From assembly GCF_900100955.1 (NCBI RefSeq), contig NZ_FNCC01000008.1, positions 186,001 to 250,000 of the forward strand: a stretch of 64,000 bases of DNA, in the 5' to 3' direction. Positions 52,336 to 62,334 of the stretch are shown one piece after another. Each line of letters opens with the position of its first letter. The first letter of the stretch is position 1. This DNA is from Lentzea fradiae. Lineage in GTDB: Bacteria; Actinomycetota; Actinomycetes; Mycobacteriales; Pseudonocardiaceae. The translations under genes and the position numbers were made by a program. The notes under the pieces were generated by a model. The model did no database searches, was not told the origin of the DNA, and saw only the letters and a list, made by a program, of their open reading frames with translations.

Positions 52336-53679
52336 TCAGGATCGGAACGGGTTGGGCAGCCACGCCCACGCCGTCGTGGCCGGGTCCAGCCGCATGAGGG
52401 TGAGCGGCTTCGCGGGCAGCGGTTCGTGCAGCAGCGCGTGCCGGTCCGGCGTGGCGGGGACGGCGTCCGCCACGACCTGCCACAGCTCGGCGTCCGGCGC
52501 GTCGAACGCCTCCACCAGCCCCGCCACCGCCGTCGCGAAGAACGTGGCGAACGTCTTGGCGCGCAACGCCTCGGGGCTCGCGTGCAGCCGGGCGGGCAGG
52601 TCGGGGCGGGGGCTCACCCTGATGTCCGCGAGGTCGCGGTAGACCACCCGGCTCGGCCGTCCGCCGACCAGCCCCACCAGCAGGTTCTGCTCGTGCGCCT
52701 CCAGCGCGACGCCGCGGGCGAGCAGCGTCATCAGCGGCGGCACGGTGAGCCGCGCGAACTCCGCGAGCCAGGCGACCGGGTCCGGCGGAGGGGACAGGCG
52801 CAGCGCGGCCAGCGGCAGGAGCGTCTCGCCGGGGCGGGGCACCGGCGCGTCCCGCAGGATCACGCCCAGCCCGCGGTCCGGCTCGCCGTTCGTGAGCACC
52901 GCGGCGGACGCGCGGTTGGGTTGCAGCTCGATCCCCTCGACGACCCCGGCGAGGAACCCGGACACCGTCGTGGCGGTGGCGATCGACTCGGCGGAGATGT
53001 CCCGCACGGCCGAGGTGATCTGGGCGCTCAGCGTCGTCTTCACGTGCCACGGCCCGGCCGCGAGGGTCCGCAGCGCCATCAGCGGGCTCGCGTCCAACGT
53101 CCCGGCGCTCGCCACCTTGCGGCGTCCGGCCTGCCACGGGTGCACCGGCAGCAGGACGTGGTCACCGTCGGTCAGCTCGGCCGGCCAGTCGCCGAACACG
53201 ACGTGGTCCTTCGCCGGGTGCAGCCGCAACCCGACGACGGGCCGGTGCTCCGGCCCGTACGCGAGGTGGTCGAGCGCGGTGAACCCCGTGCGGTTGCGGC
53301 AGCACGGGTGCAGCGGGTGGCCGTCCACGACGCTCTGCTCGTGCTCCGTCAGCGACCGGTCGGCGAACGGCGTCGTGAGCGGGGCGGCGGTGCGCGACAG
53401 CGCCAGTCCGGCGACGCTGTGCGCGACCTCGGAGACGAGGTTCTCCGACCGGGGCCAGCGCAGCGCCCGCAGCAGCTCGACAGGGTGGGAGAAGTCGTCC
53501 AGGTCCACGCTGACCTGCGGCAACGGTTCGACCGCCACCGCACGGCGCAGGCGCGCGAGTACCGCCGCACGCGCTCCCGGCAGCGCCGCGAGGAATCTCC
53601 CGGCACGATCGTCGTCCAGCGCGGCGGCGAACTCCGTTTCGATCGGCGTCTGCGTGAGAATGATCAGATCCTGACACAT
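52336..53679 (-). CDS. NIS siderophore synthetase (IucA/IucC family) A
   Basis: The 447-residue protein shows NRPS-independent siderophore synthetase features: VVDGHPLHPCCRNRTGFTAL (ATP/citrate lobe), LLPVHPWQ, WHVKTTLSAQITSAVRDIS (Lys/Thr/Arg core), and LEAHEQNLLV near the C-terminus. It joins a carboxylate (such as citrate) to an amine or alcohol using ATP. A GAGGGGAATG site marks the start. It is divergent from a second family member, with 23 bp between the two starts. Confidence 0.92.
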   Translation of the reverse strand: MCQDLIILTQTPIETEFAAALDDDRAGRFLAALPGARAAVLARLRRAVAVEPLPQVSVDLDDFSHPVELLRALRWPRSENLVSEVAHSVAGLALSRTAAPLTTPFADRSLTEHEQSVVDGHPLHPCCRNRTGFTALDHLAYGPEHRPVVGLRLHPAKDHVVFGDWPAELTDGDHVLLPVHPWQAGRRKVASAGTLDASPLMALRTLAAGPWHVKTTLSAQITSAVRDISAESIATATTVSGFLAGVVEGIELQPNRASAAVLTNGEPDRGLGVILRDAPVPRPGETLLPLAALRLSPPPDPVAWLAEFARLTVPPLMTLLARGVALEAHEQNLLVGLVGGRPSRVVYRDLADIRVSPRPDLPARLHASPEALRAKTFATFFATAVAGLVEAFDAPDAELWQVVADAVPATPDRHALLHEPLPAKPLTLMRLDPATTAWAWLPNPFRS

Positions 53680-53702
53680 TCCCCTCAGGGAAGCGGGCCA
53701 CC

Positions 53703-55178
53703 GTGGAAGCGAGCACCGTGGAAGCCAGCAGCACCGACCCCGACGGCGTCACCACGACGGCCCTGCTGAACTGCCTGCGCCGCGAGGTGGCCGTGCGGGA
53801 GCCGGACGGGACGCTGCTGCTGCCCCGCACGGGCGTGCGGCTGCGGGCGAAGGAGGGGCGCTGGCCCACCGAGCCCGAGATGTTCGCCGGGACCTGGCGG
53901 CCTGTCTCGTGGCACGAGCTGGCCGTGCTCACCGGCGAGGAGCTGGGCGACCCGCCGCCGGGGTTCCTCGACGAGGTCGCCGGGTCCCGCGCGGCCGTCG
54001 CCGCCGTGCTCGCCGCCCGCCCGGCCCCGCCCGCCGACCTCTACCAGCGGTCCGAGCAGGCGCTCGTCGCCGGGCACCGCTACCACCCCGCGCCGAAGGA
54101 CCGCGGTGGCCTCCCGCCCGCCGAGTGGCTGCCGTACGCGCCGGAGGTGCACGCCCGCTTCTCGCTGGCGCACCTGGAGGGCTCGTTCACCGACGACGGT
54201 GACGTGCCGCTGCCGGAGGGCGTGCTGCTCGCCCACCCGTGGCAGCTCTCGCTGCTCGGCGTCGAGGCGGAGGTGGCCGACCACGAGGTGTGGCCGACGT
54301 CGTCGGTGCGCACGGTCTACGACCCGGCCGCCGACCTGTTCTACAAGTTCAGCCTCGACGTGCGGATCACCAACGACGTGCGCCGGCTGTGGGCGCACGA
54401 CCTGAGGTGGATCCCGCCGCTGGCCCGCCTGCTGAGACCGGTGTTCGAGGACGTCTCGGCGGTGCACCCCGGCAGCGCGTTCATGGTCGACCGCGGCTAC
54501 CGGACCTCGCCGAGCTGCCACGAGGGTCTCGCCGTCGTGGTGCGGGACGGCCTCCGGCAGCACGTGCTGCCCGGCGTGACCCCGTTGCTGGCGGCGGGGA
54601 TCAGCGAGGGGTTCGAGGGGAACCCGGTGGACGGCCTGGACCCCGACGCCGCGCTGAGGTGGTTCCGGCGGTACGTCTCGGTCGTGGTTCCCCCTGTGCT
54701 GCACGCCTTCTTCGCGCACGGCGTGGTGATGGAGTGCCACCTGCAGAACGTCCTCGTCGGAGTGGACGCCGGGGGGATGCCGGTGCAGGCGATCTTCCGC
54801 GACCCCGAGGGGATGCGGCTGCTGCCGCGCCACGCCGACCTGCTGTCCTCAGTGGACGGACCGGGCAGTGCTCGCGGGGTGTCGGAGACCAAGGGCTGGG
54901 AGCGGTTGCAGTACTGCCTCGTCGTGAACCACCTCGTCGAGATCGCCGGTGCGGTGCTGGAGCGCCACCCCGGCATCGACGTGTGGGAGCAGGCGCGGGA
55001 GGTGTTCCTCGGCTGCGCGCGGGACCTCGGCCGGCCGGAGCGGCTGACGTCCCTGCTGGAGAGTCCGTTCGTGCCCGCCAAGGCGAACCTGTTGCTGCGC
55101 TGGGCGCGTGCGGAGGGCGCCGCGAGCCGGTATGTCGACTTCCCGAACCCACTGGACAGGAACGGTCCACTTCGTTGA
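53703..55178 (+). CDS. NIS siderophore synthetase (IucA/IucC family) B
   Basis: The 491-residue protein shows the same family core: AGHRYHPAPKDRGGL, YKFSLDVRITNDVRRLW, MECHLQNVLVGVD and a C-terminal ferric-reductase-like-transporter (FhuF-like) tail ending PAKANLLLRWARAEG. GTG start. Its partner on the minus strand starts 23 bp away, implying one shared regulatory stretch. Pairs of NIS synthetases make bis-amide siderophores, but no monooxygenase, acyltransferase or export gene is near. Confidence 0.92.
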   Translation: MEASTVEASSTDPDGVTTTALLNCLRREVAVREPDGTLLLPRTGVRLRAKEGRWPTEPEMFAGTWRPVSWHELAVLTGEELGDPPPGFLDEVAGSRAAVAAVLAARPAPPADLYQRSEQALVAGHRYHPAPKDRGGLPPAEWLPYAPEVHARFSLAHLEGSFTDDGDVPLPEGVLLAHPWQLSLLGVEAEVADHEVWPTSSVRTVYDPAADLFYKFSLDVRITNDVRRLWAHDLRWIPPLARLLRPVFEDVSAVHPGSAFMVDRGYRTSPSCHEGLAVVVRDGLRQHVLPGVTPLLAAGISEGFEGNPVDGLDPDAALRWFRRYVSVVVPPVLHAFFAHGVVMECHLQNVLVGVDAGGMPVQAIFRDPEGMRLLPRHADLLSSVDGPGSARGVSETKGWERLQYCLVVNHLVEIAGAVLERHPGIDVWEQAREVFLGCARDLGRPERLTSLLESPFVPAKANLLLRWARAEGAASRYVDFPNPLDRNGPLR

Positions 55179-55204
55179 CAGCGTTTTCCCCGCGCCAATA
55201 GCGT
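55175..55204 (+). promoter_or_regulatory. Sigma-A-type promoter of the SGNH hydrolase gene
   Basis: TTGACA (55175-55180) and TAGCGT (55199-55204) are 18 bp apart, overlapping the stop of the synthetase gene. The expected start site, about 7 bp past the -10, coincides with the GTG at 55213, so the mRNA may be leaderless. Confidence 0.65.
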
Positions 55205-55212
55205 GCTGGGAC

Positions 55213-56439
55213 GTGACGAAACGCTGGCGCACCCTGACACCCACGGTCCTCGTCCTGGCATCCCTGCTCACCCCCGCCACCCCCGCGGCCGAAGCCGGTC
55301 GCGCCGTCTGGTTCACCTCCTGGGCCCAGTCGCAGCAGAACCTCGGTCCCGCCGTGCGCGACCAGTCGCTGCGCATGATCACCCACCTGAGCCAGGGCGG
55401 CAGCGCCGTCCGGGTGCGCGTGCAGAACACGTTCGGCACGCGGCCGCTGACGCTGGACCACACCACCGTCGGCCTGAGCAGCGGCGGCGCGGAGGTGTCG
55501 GACGTCCGCGACCTCACGTTCGGCGGCCGGCGCGCCGTGACGCTGCAACCCGGCGCGTCGACCTGGAGCGACCAGGTTCCGCTGAGGACGACCGCCGGGA
55601 CGGACCTCGCCGTCAGCATGTACGTGGCGGGGGAGGCGGTCCCCGGCCGGCACGACACGGCGTTCCGGGACAACTACCTGACCCCGGCGGGCACCGGTGA
55701 CCACACCGCGGCGCAGGCCGAGCCGTACAGCCAGAAGACCCAGTCCACCTACGTGGTGACCGCGGTGGACGTCTTCAACCCGCGGCTCAAGGGCGTGATC
55801 GTCCCGTTCGGCAGCTCCGTCGTGGACGGGATCGGCAGCACGAACTGCGGTCCCGGCTGCACCGAGATCGGCACCAACAAGCGCTGGACCGACTTCCTGG
55901 CCCGCCGGCTCGCCGCGGAGCTGCCCGCCCACGCCCAGCTGGCCGTCGCGAACGCGGGCATCAACGGCACGACCAGCGCCGTCTGTCCCGGGAACGCTCC
56001 CGGTATCAGTGGCCTGGACGCGGTGTCACGGTTGGAGCGGGACGTCCTGGACCTGCACGGCGTCACCGACGTCATCTACTACTACGGCACCAACGACCTC
56101 GCCAACGGGTGCTCGGGTGCCGACATCATCGCCAGCTACCGCACGGTGTTCGACCGGCTGCGGACCGCCGGGGTGGCCGTCCACGTCACGCCGATCACGC
56201 CCCGCCCCGGCTACAGCGACCAGAACAACGTCGACCGCCACGCCGTCAACTCCTTCGTGCGGCGGGGCAGCGACTGCTCCGGCACGTGCGAGTCGCTGAC
56301 GGACTTCGACCAGGTGCTGGCCGACCCGACGAAGCCCAACAGCATCCACCCGCCCTACGACACGGGTGACGGCGTGCACGCCAACATCGCCGGGCAGCAG
56401 GCCATCGCGGGCTACATCGACCTGAAGGCGTTCCGCTGA
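55213..56439 (+). CDS. Secreted SGNH/GDSL hydrolase
   Basis: The 408-residue protein has a signal peptide (VTKRWRTLTPTVLVLASLL, cleavage near AEA). It has an N-terminal beta-rich region, then VPFGSSVVDGIGST (block I, with Ser as nucleophile in GSS), NAGINGT (block II-type Gly), YYYGTNDLANG (block III Asn) and GDGVHAN (block V Asp-His). It should be an extracellular esterase or acetyl-hydrolase, possibly for plant polysaccharides. The GTG at 55213 lies where transcription probably starts, so no ribosome site is present. Confidence 0.9.
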   Translation: MTKRWRTLTPTVLVLASLLTPATPAAEAGRAVWFTSWAQSQQNLGPAVRDQSLRMITHLSQGGSAVRVRVQNTFGTRPLTLDHTTVGLSSGGAEVSDVRDLTFGGRRAVTLQPGASTWSDQVPLRTTAGTDLAVSMYVAGEAVPGRHDTAFRDNYLTPAGTGDHTAAQAEPYSQKTQSTYVVTAVDVFNPRLKGVIVPFGSSVVDGIGSTNCGPGCTEIGTNKRWTDFLARRLAAELPAHAQLAVANAGINGTTSAVCPGNAPGISGLDAVSRLERDVLDLHGVTDVIYYYGTNDLANGCSGADIIASYRTVFDRLRTAGVAVHVTPITPRPGYSDQNNVDRHAVNSFVRRGSDCSGTCESLTDFDQVLADPTKPNSIHPPYDTGDGVHANIAGQQAIAGYIDLKAFR

Positions 56440-56591
56440 GGCGTCATCCCGGCCGGAAGGAGGAGCGGGGTGCGGGCGAGTCCCCCGTGAGAGCTACCCC
56501 GAGGTGTCCTCCCGGGTGGGATTTCCCGTGCTCGCCGGGGTTCTAGCGTCAGCGGCACGAGTTTTCCGCTGACAGCCAGGAAGTCGGAGTC

Positions 56592-57467
56592 ATGCAACGA
56601 AGTGCCGCCCGCCGCGTGTGCGCCGAGCCGTCCGGGTGGGAGCGGTGGGTGCGCCGGTTCCGGTTCCCGGTCCTGTTCGTGCCGCTGTTCGCCGCGCTGC
56701 TCGCGGTCGCGGAGGTCGCGTCGCGCCTCGCCCCGGTGCCGCTGCTGGCGCTGCCCGCCGGGGTGGGACTCGCCGTCGCCGGGCTGGCCTGCTACCGGTG
56801 GCTGGCGCGGGTCGTCGAGGGCAGGGACACCGTGCTGGAGGTGGCACCGCGCCACCGGTGGGCCGGTCTGGCCCGCGGTGCGGCGCTCGGGGCGTGGCTG
56901 TTCTGCTCGGTGCTCGCGCTGATCGGGATGCTCGACGGCTGGGGCCGGGTGACGTGGGGGTCGTTCTCCGGGGTGCTGGGGGTCGCCGGGGTGCTGGCGG
57001 CGGTCGCGACGATGGAGGAGATCGTGTTCCGCGGCGTGCTGTTCCGGATGCTGGAGGAACGGGCGGGGACCGCGGTCTCGGTGGTCGTGTCGTCGTCGCT
57101 GTTCGGCCTGGCGCACCTGCTCAACACCGGCGCGACGCCGTGGACGGCGCTGTCCGTCGGGCTCACCGGCGGCGGTGTGCTGGCCGCCGCGTACGTCGTG
57201 ACCCGGTCGCTGTGGCTGCCGATCGGCCTGCACTTCGGCTGGAACTTCGCCCAGGCCGGGGTCTTCGGCGTCGAGCTGTCCGGCGCGGACGTCGAGCCGT
57301 CCGGGCTGCTGCTCCTGGAGCTCGACGGCCCGGTGGTGCTCACCGGCGGACCGTTCGGTCCCGAAGCGAGTGTGCCGGCCGTGCTGGTGTGCCTGGTCGC
57401 GACCGGTGTACTGCTTCGCCAGGCCGCGCGCACCGCCAGGATCAGGCCACGACCCCGATCGTCCTAA
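56592..57467 (+). CDS. CPBP-family intramembrane metalloprotease
   Basis: The 291-residue membrane protein has the CAAX-protease/bacteriocin-processing (Abi) motifs: ATMEEIVFRGVLFRML (EEx3R), LFGLAHLLN (FxxxH) and GLHFGWNFAQ (HxxxN), with six to eight hydrophobic helices. It may process membrane proteins or resist antimicrobial peptides. It is on the same strand as the glycosyltransferase operon, 101 bp upstream, and may be a separate unit. Confidence 0.92.
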   Translation: MQRSAARRVCAEPSGWERWVRRFRFPVLFVPLFAALLAVAEVASRLAPVPLLALPAGVGLAVAGLACYRWLARVVEGRDTVLEVAPRHRWAGLARGAALGAWLFCSVLALIGMLDGWGRVTWGSFSGVLGVAGVLAAVATMEEIVFRGVLFRMLEERAGTAVSVVVSSSLFGLAHLLNTGATPWTALSVGLTGGGVLAAAYVVTRSLWLPIGLHFGWNFAQAGVFGVELSGADVEPSGLLLLELDGPVVLTGGPFGPEASVPAVLVCLVATGVLLRQAARTARIRPRPRSS

Positions 57468-57568
57468 GTGGATTCACGACCCACTGCGCCGATTGAGACG
57501 CGATCTGGGCTGAGAGCGCTTCCGTGCTACGTTCGAGGAAGAGCTGACCACTCGGAGCGGAGCGGCCT

Positions 57569-60079
57569 GTGCCCGTCCTTTGGGGTGTCTCCTTCGACGC
57601 CACGGCCATGTCTGGTGTGGTGGTGGAGTTCATCAAGATCGCGAAGTCCTTCGCGGGCAGGGGGTTCGGGGTCCACCTCGACCTCGGCTACGACATCAAG
57701 GCCGACAAGGGCCGTTTCTTCCAGCCCTACCAGCAGGAACGCGTTCCGGACTGGGTCACCCTGGACCGGGTCGACGGCCTGCGCGACATCGCCGGGTACG
57801 ACCAGGAGTTCGTCGCGGCGACCCTGGAGGACGTCCGGCACGACCGCGTCCCCGACACCGGCCACGTCGTCGAGCGGCTCGCCGACGCGATCGTGCGGAC
57901 CTGGGAGGACCGCGGCGTCACGCTGGTGATGGTCGAGAACGGCACGCTGCCCGAGAACGTCGCCTACACGAAGGCGTTGTACCGGGCGATCGAGGTCTAC
58001 GGCACGACCCACGGACTGGGCCGGTACGTCCTGTGGCGCGACCACGACCTGATGTGGCAGAGCGAACCGGACAAGTACGGCAGCTTCCCGTACCCGGCGA
58101 CACCTCCGATGGTGAACTCGCCGCACATCCACTACTTCGCGCTGCACGAGGAGGCGAAGCGCCGCACGCTGGAGTGGATGCCGCACCTGCGCAACCTCGA
58201 CGTGCTGCCGAACACCTTCACCCCGCCGAGCCGTCCGGGGCGCGCGGACTTCCGCGAGCACCACGGCATCCCGCCGGACGCGCGGATCGTCGCCAGGTTC
58301 ACCAGGATCATCCCGCAGAAGCGCGTCGACAGGGACCTGCACCTCGTCGCGATGCTGCCGGACACGTGGCTGTTCGTCGCCGGGGACACCGAGGAAGACC
58401 CCGGCGAGACCGCGAAGCTGCGCGCACTGGCCGGACAGCTCGGGGTTCCCGTGGTGTTCGGCGGCGTGCTCGAACCGTGCGAGTCGGCGGGAGACGGGTT
58501 CTCCGTGCGCGACCTGCTGGCGCACGCCGACGTCGTGTCGTTCCTGACGTCGTACGACTACGAGAGCTACGGCAACCCGATCGGCGAGGCGATAGCGGCG
58601 GGCGTGCCGTACATCGCGAGCCGGTACGCCCTCTACGACACGGTGTACGCGGGCTTCGAAGCGCCTGTCCTGGACATCCTGTCCCACGACCTGCCGACGC
58701 GGGAGTTCGCCGCGCGGGTGCTGGAACTCATGACGAACGCGGAGAGGCGGGCGGAAGTGGTGGCGCACAACCAACAGCTCGGGATGCACAACCGCGCTGC
58801 CGCGGAGGACCTGGTGAGCGGGCTGTTCCCGCCGCCGATGGGCGAACGCGTGCGGCTCAGCGTCGTGCTGCCGGTGTTCGACGAGGCCGCGAACATCGAG
58901 GACGTGCTGCGGTCGTTGCACGACCAGGACGACATCGACCCCGAGACCTACGAGATCGTGCTGGTGGACAACAACTCCACGGACGCCACGGTCGAGCTCG
59001 CCCGTGCCTTCGCCGAGACGTCCAAGGTCGCGGTGCACGTGATCAGCGAACGCGAGCAGGGCGTCGCGTGTGCGCGCAGGACGGGCATGGAGTTCGCCGC
59101 GCAGCGCAGCCGCAACCGCAAGGACCCCGGCGAACGCTTCTACCTGGTCTCCGCCGACGCGGACTGCAAGGTCGACCGGCGGTGGCTCACCGAGCTGTTC
59201 GCCGTGATGGAGAAGGACAAGGCCGCCATCGGCGTGTGCGACTACTACTACAACGACGAGCACTTCGTGGGCAGGCCAAGACTCTGGGACGCGATCCAGC
59301 GCACGTTGCGCTGCCGCGCGGTGACGTTCTCGTTGTTCGGCGGTTTCCCGGACGGCAAGGGCTTCGCCGTCGAACGCGAAGCCTACGAGAGCGTCGGCGG
59401 CATCGAGATCTTCTACCAGCTGCGCGACGGGAAGTTCGTCAACCACCTGTCCGACGACTGGGACTTCGGCATCAAGGTCCGCGGGGCGGGCTACGACATC
59501 GCCTACGCCCCGAAGTCGCGGGTCGAGATCAACCCGCGCCGCGTCAACCACGCCCTCGACGAGGTGATCACCGGCAGGGCCTACGGCAACGACGGCATCA
59601 TCGTCATGCGCGACATCCGGCCCGACGCGCCACCGCGCACCGCCGACCTCACCGAGGAGGAAGCGTTGCAGGCGTGGGAGTTCTCCATCAAGGACTTCAC
59701 GCCCAAGAACACCATCCTGCCCGTCCTGCTCACACCGTCCTTCCTGGACGACGACGCGGTGGTGGCGTTCTTCGGCCAGGACCTCGCGGCCAGGCTGGGG
59801 GAACGCGCGGCGGAGATCAAGGCCGAGATGAGCATGACCGACTTCCAGCCGATCCACTCCTACAAGACGCCGTCGTACCGGCTGTACCTGGAGTTCCGCG
59901 ACGAGATCTTCGCGCGGCTGCGGGCGACGGTCGGCGAGGACATCGGCTATCCGCCGCCACTCCCGGAGTGCTTCGCCGACGTGCCGGAGGAGCGGTTCGC
60001 GGAGTTCGTGAAGTACTACTGCGAGGACCGCGAGTCCGGAGAGGCCCACAACTACTTCGGCAACGGAGGCGTGTTCTGA
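57569..60079 (+). CDS. Double glycosyltransferase: GT4 domain fused to GT2 domain
   Basis: The 836-residue protein has two catalytic units. Residues about 205-415 form a GT-B glycosyltransferase (GT4) C-lobe: IVARFTRIIPQKRVDRDLHL and the EX7E motif in YESYGNPIGEAIAAGVP (Glu332, Glu340). Residues 428-680 form a GT-A glycosyltransferase (GT2): LSVVLPVFDEAANIEDVLRS, IVLVDNNSTDATVELA, DxD in SADADCK (530-532) and a DDWDFGIKV acceptor motif. A C-terminal stretch (690-836) is unassigned. The N-terminus (1-200) is a divergent Rossmann domain. It would add two sugars in sequence. The radical SAM gene overlaps its stop. Confidence 0.9.
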   Translation: MPVLWGVSFDATAMSGVVVEFIKIAKSFAGRGFGVHLDLGYDIKADKGRFFQPYQQERVPDWVTLDRVDGLRDIAGYDQEFVAATLEDVRHDRVPDTGHVVERLADAIVRTWEDRGVTLVMVENGTLPENVAYTKALYRAIEVYGTTHGLGRYVLWRDHDLMWQSEPDKYGSFPYPATPPMVNSPHIHYFALHEEAKRRTLEWMPHLRNLDVLPNTFTPPSRPGRADFREHHGIPPDARIVARFTRIIPQKRVDRDLHLVAMLPDTWLFVAGDTEEDPGETAKLRALAGQLGVPVVFGGVLEPCESAGDGFSVRDLLAHADVVSFLTSYDYESYGNPIGEAIAAGVPYIASRYALYDTVYAGFEAPVLDILSHDLPTREFAARVLELMTNAERRAEVVAHNQQLGMHNRAAAEDLVSGLFPPPMGERVRLSVVLPVFDEAANIEDVLRSLHDQDDIDPETYEIVLVDNNSTDATVELARAFAETSKVAVHVISEREQGVACARRTGMEFAAQRSRNRKDPGERFYLVSADADCKVDRRWLTELFAVMEKDKAAIGVCDYYYNDEHFVGRPRLWDAIQRTLRCRAVTFSLFGGFPDGKGFAVEREAYESVGGIEIFYQLRDGKFVNHLSDDWDFGIKVRGAGYDIAYAPKSRVEINPRRVNHALDEVITGRAYGNDGIIVMRDIRPDAPPRTADLTEEEALQAWEFSIKDFTPKNTILPVLLTPSFLDDDAVVAFFGQDLAARLGERAAEIKAEMSMTDFQPIHSYKTPSYRLYLEFRDEIFARLRATVGEDIGYPPPLPECFADVPEERFAEFVKYYCEDRESGEAHNYFGNGGVF

Positions 60080-61479
60080 TGACCGGTGTCCTGACCGAGC
60101 GCGAACCGCGGGTGTGGGCCGCGCTGCAGAACCCCGCCAACTCCCACCTGCTCGACTACGTCACCGAGGACCCGTTCGGGGCGCACGTCTTCCCCGGCAA
60201 CGTCCCCGGCTACGGCGTGGAGGACTTCCTCGACGACCTGAGCGACCAGCTCGTCGGCACCGCACCGATCCACCTGTGGTCCTACATCCCCACGTGCGCC
60301 TACAAGTGCCGCTTCTGCCAGTACCCGGTGGTGCTGGTCAAGGGCGGCCAGGCCGAGGAGAAGCTGACCCAGTGGGTCGACTGGAACATCCGCGAGGCGC
60401 GGCTGTGGCTGAAGCGGGTCCCCGAGCTGGCCGACGCGCCCGTGGGCGAGTTCAACGTCTTCGGTGGCACGCCGTCGTTGTTGCCGGAGAAGCAGATCCG
60501 GCGCCTGCTCGACTTCTACCGGGAGAACTTCGGGTTCACCGAGGACACGACGATCCGGTTCGAGGGCGACCCCAGCACGTTCACCGTGCCGAAGCTCGAA
60601 CTGCTGCGGGAGCTGGGCTGCACCAAGCTCTCCAGCGGCGTGCAGTCGTTCGACGACCCCGTGCTGCGCGAGTGCGGCCGTGAGCACACGTCGGAGATGT
60701 GCGTCGACTTCGTGCGCAACGCCCAGGCCGCCGGGTTCGAGTGGATCAGCATCGACCTCATGTACGGCCTGCTGGACCAGACCGTCGACAGCGTCCGGCG
60801 CGACCTGGACGTGGTGCTGGAGAACGAGATCACCGCCGTCGTGTGCACCAAGCTGCACCTCAAGTCCTACGCCGAGACCAGGACCGGCGTGGCGGGGGAG
60901 CGGCCGGCGCCGTGGCAGCTGCCCGAGTACCGCGACCGGCTCGTCCGCAACGGCCACTTCTGGCCGGACCTCCTTCAGCAGTACCGGATGCGGGAGATCC
61001 TCACCGACGGCCTGCGCGCCGCCGGCTACACCGAGCACCCCACGATGTACTTCGCCCGCGACGGGCTCGGTCCGGAGAAGTGGAAGTCCATCATGGTGGA
61101 CCAGGACAAGCAGGAGGCCGAGGTCGCGATCGGCCTGGGCGGCAGCTCCAGCTGCCGCGCGTCCGAGGCCATCACCGACGTGAACTGGAAGAACTACGCG
61201 AAAGCCGTCGAGGAGGGGCGCGTGCCCTTGGGCTCCGCCACCGGTTTCGACGCGGACGCGCAGGAGGCGCGGGCGGTCAAGATGGCGCTCTCGACCTTGC
61301 AACCGGTGCGCGAAGACCTGCACCGCGCCCGTTATGACCGGTCTTTGCACGACAGCCCGTGGCGGGAGAAGTTCGCCTCGCTCGCCGACCGCGGCCTGGT
61401 CGTGGCCGACTCCGACGGCATCACGCTGACCAGCGACGGAGAAGTGCTGGTGGAAGCCATCATCAACACCGAGCTGTGA
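60079..61479 (+). CDS. HemN/HemW-like radical SAM protein
   Basis: The 466-residue protein has the radical SAM cluster CAYKCRFC (CxxxCxxC) near residue 75, FGGTPSLLP (SAM site; GGGTP in HemN), RFEGDPSTF (an E.NP.T variant), SSGVQSFDDPVLRECGREHT and IDLMYGLLDQT (HemN-type). The C-terminal LTSDGEVLVEAIINTEL resembles HemN/HemW ends. This family includes coproporphyrinogen dehydrogenases, heme chaperones and class C methyltransferases/cyclopropanases. The ATG overlaps the glycosyltransferase stop (TGATG), so it is coupled to it, suggesting a non-heme product-modifying role. Confidence 0.88.
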   Translation: MTGVLTEREPRVWAALQNPANSHLLDYVTEDPFGAHVFPGNVPGYGVEDFLDDLSDQLVGTAPIHLWSYIPTCAYKCRFCQYPVVLVKGGQAEEKLTQWVDWNIREARLWLKRVPELADAPVGEFNVFGGTPSLLPEKQIRRLLDFYRENFGFTEDTTIRFEGDPSTFTVPKLELLRELGCTKLSSGVQSFDDPVLRECGREHTSEMCVDFVRNAQAAGFEWISIDLMYGLLDQTVDSVRRDLDVVLENEITAVVCTKLHLKSYAETRTGVAGERPAPWQLPEYRDRLVRNGHFWPDLLQQYRMREILTDGLRAAGYTEHPTMYFARDGLGPEKWKSIMVDQDKQEAEVAIGLGGSSSCRASEAITDVNWKNYAKAVEEGRVPLGSATGFDADAQEARAVKMALSTLQPVREDLHRARYDRSLHDSPWREKFASLADRGLVVADSDGITLTSDGEVLVEAIINTEL

Positions 61480-61531
61480 CGGCGCGGGTTGAAACCTCGG
61501 TGAGCTGATTGTCACCGGGTCGGGTGGTCTT

Positions 61532-61564
61532 GCCCGCGTCCGGCCCTGCGAAGTCGGCGCGGGC
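61532..61564 (+). terminator. Hairpin downstream of the radical SAM gene
   Basis: GCCCGCG (61532-61538) pairs with CGCGGGC (61558-61564), followed by TTTCT. It may end the operon. The CTTGCCC at 61529-61535 can instead pair with GGGCAAG at 61609-61615, an alternative fold. Confidence 0.5.
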
Positions 61565-61626
61565 TTTCTACGGTCCTGCCCAGCGGCCGAAAGGTCGTCG
61601 CACCACCAGGGCAAGCCGTGCGCTCA

Positions 61627-62310
<684 letters not shown>

Positions 62311-62334
62311 CCGGCTGAACGCCCGGCCTTCCAG

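Noticed and set aside
57493-57533. Promoter TTGAGA ... TACGTT upstream of the glycosyltransferase operon
   Set aside because: The spacing is 29 bp, too long for a sigma-A promoter. An imperfect LacI-like TGAGAGCGCTTCCG is here too, but its right half does not match.
57580-61479. A very long plus-strand open frame of about 1299 codons that seems to fuse the glycosyltransferase region to the radical SAM protein
   Set aside because: The first two-thirds is the wrong frame of the glycosyltransferase gene (Arg/Pro-rich, no motifs) and only the last part is the radical SAM protein, which begins at ATG 60079. No fusion exists.
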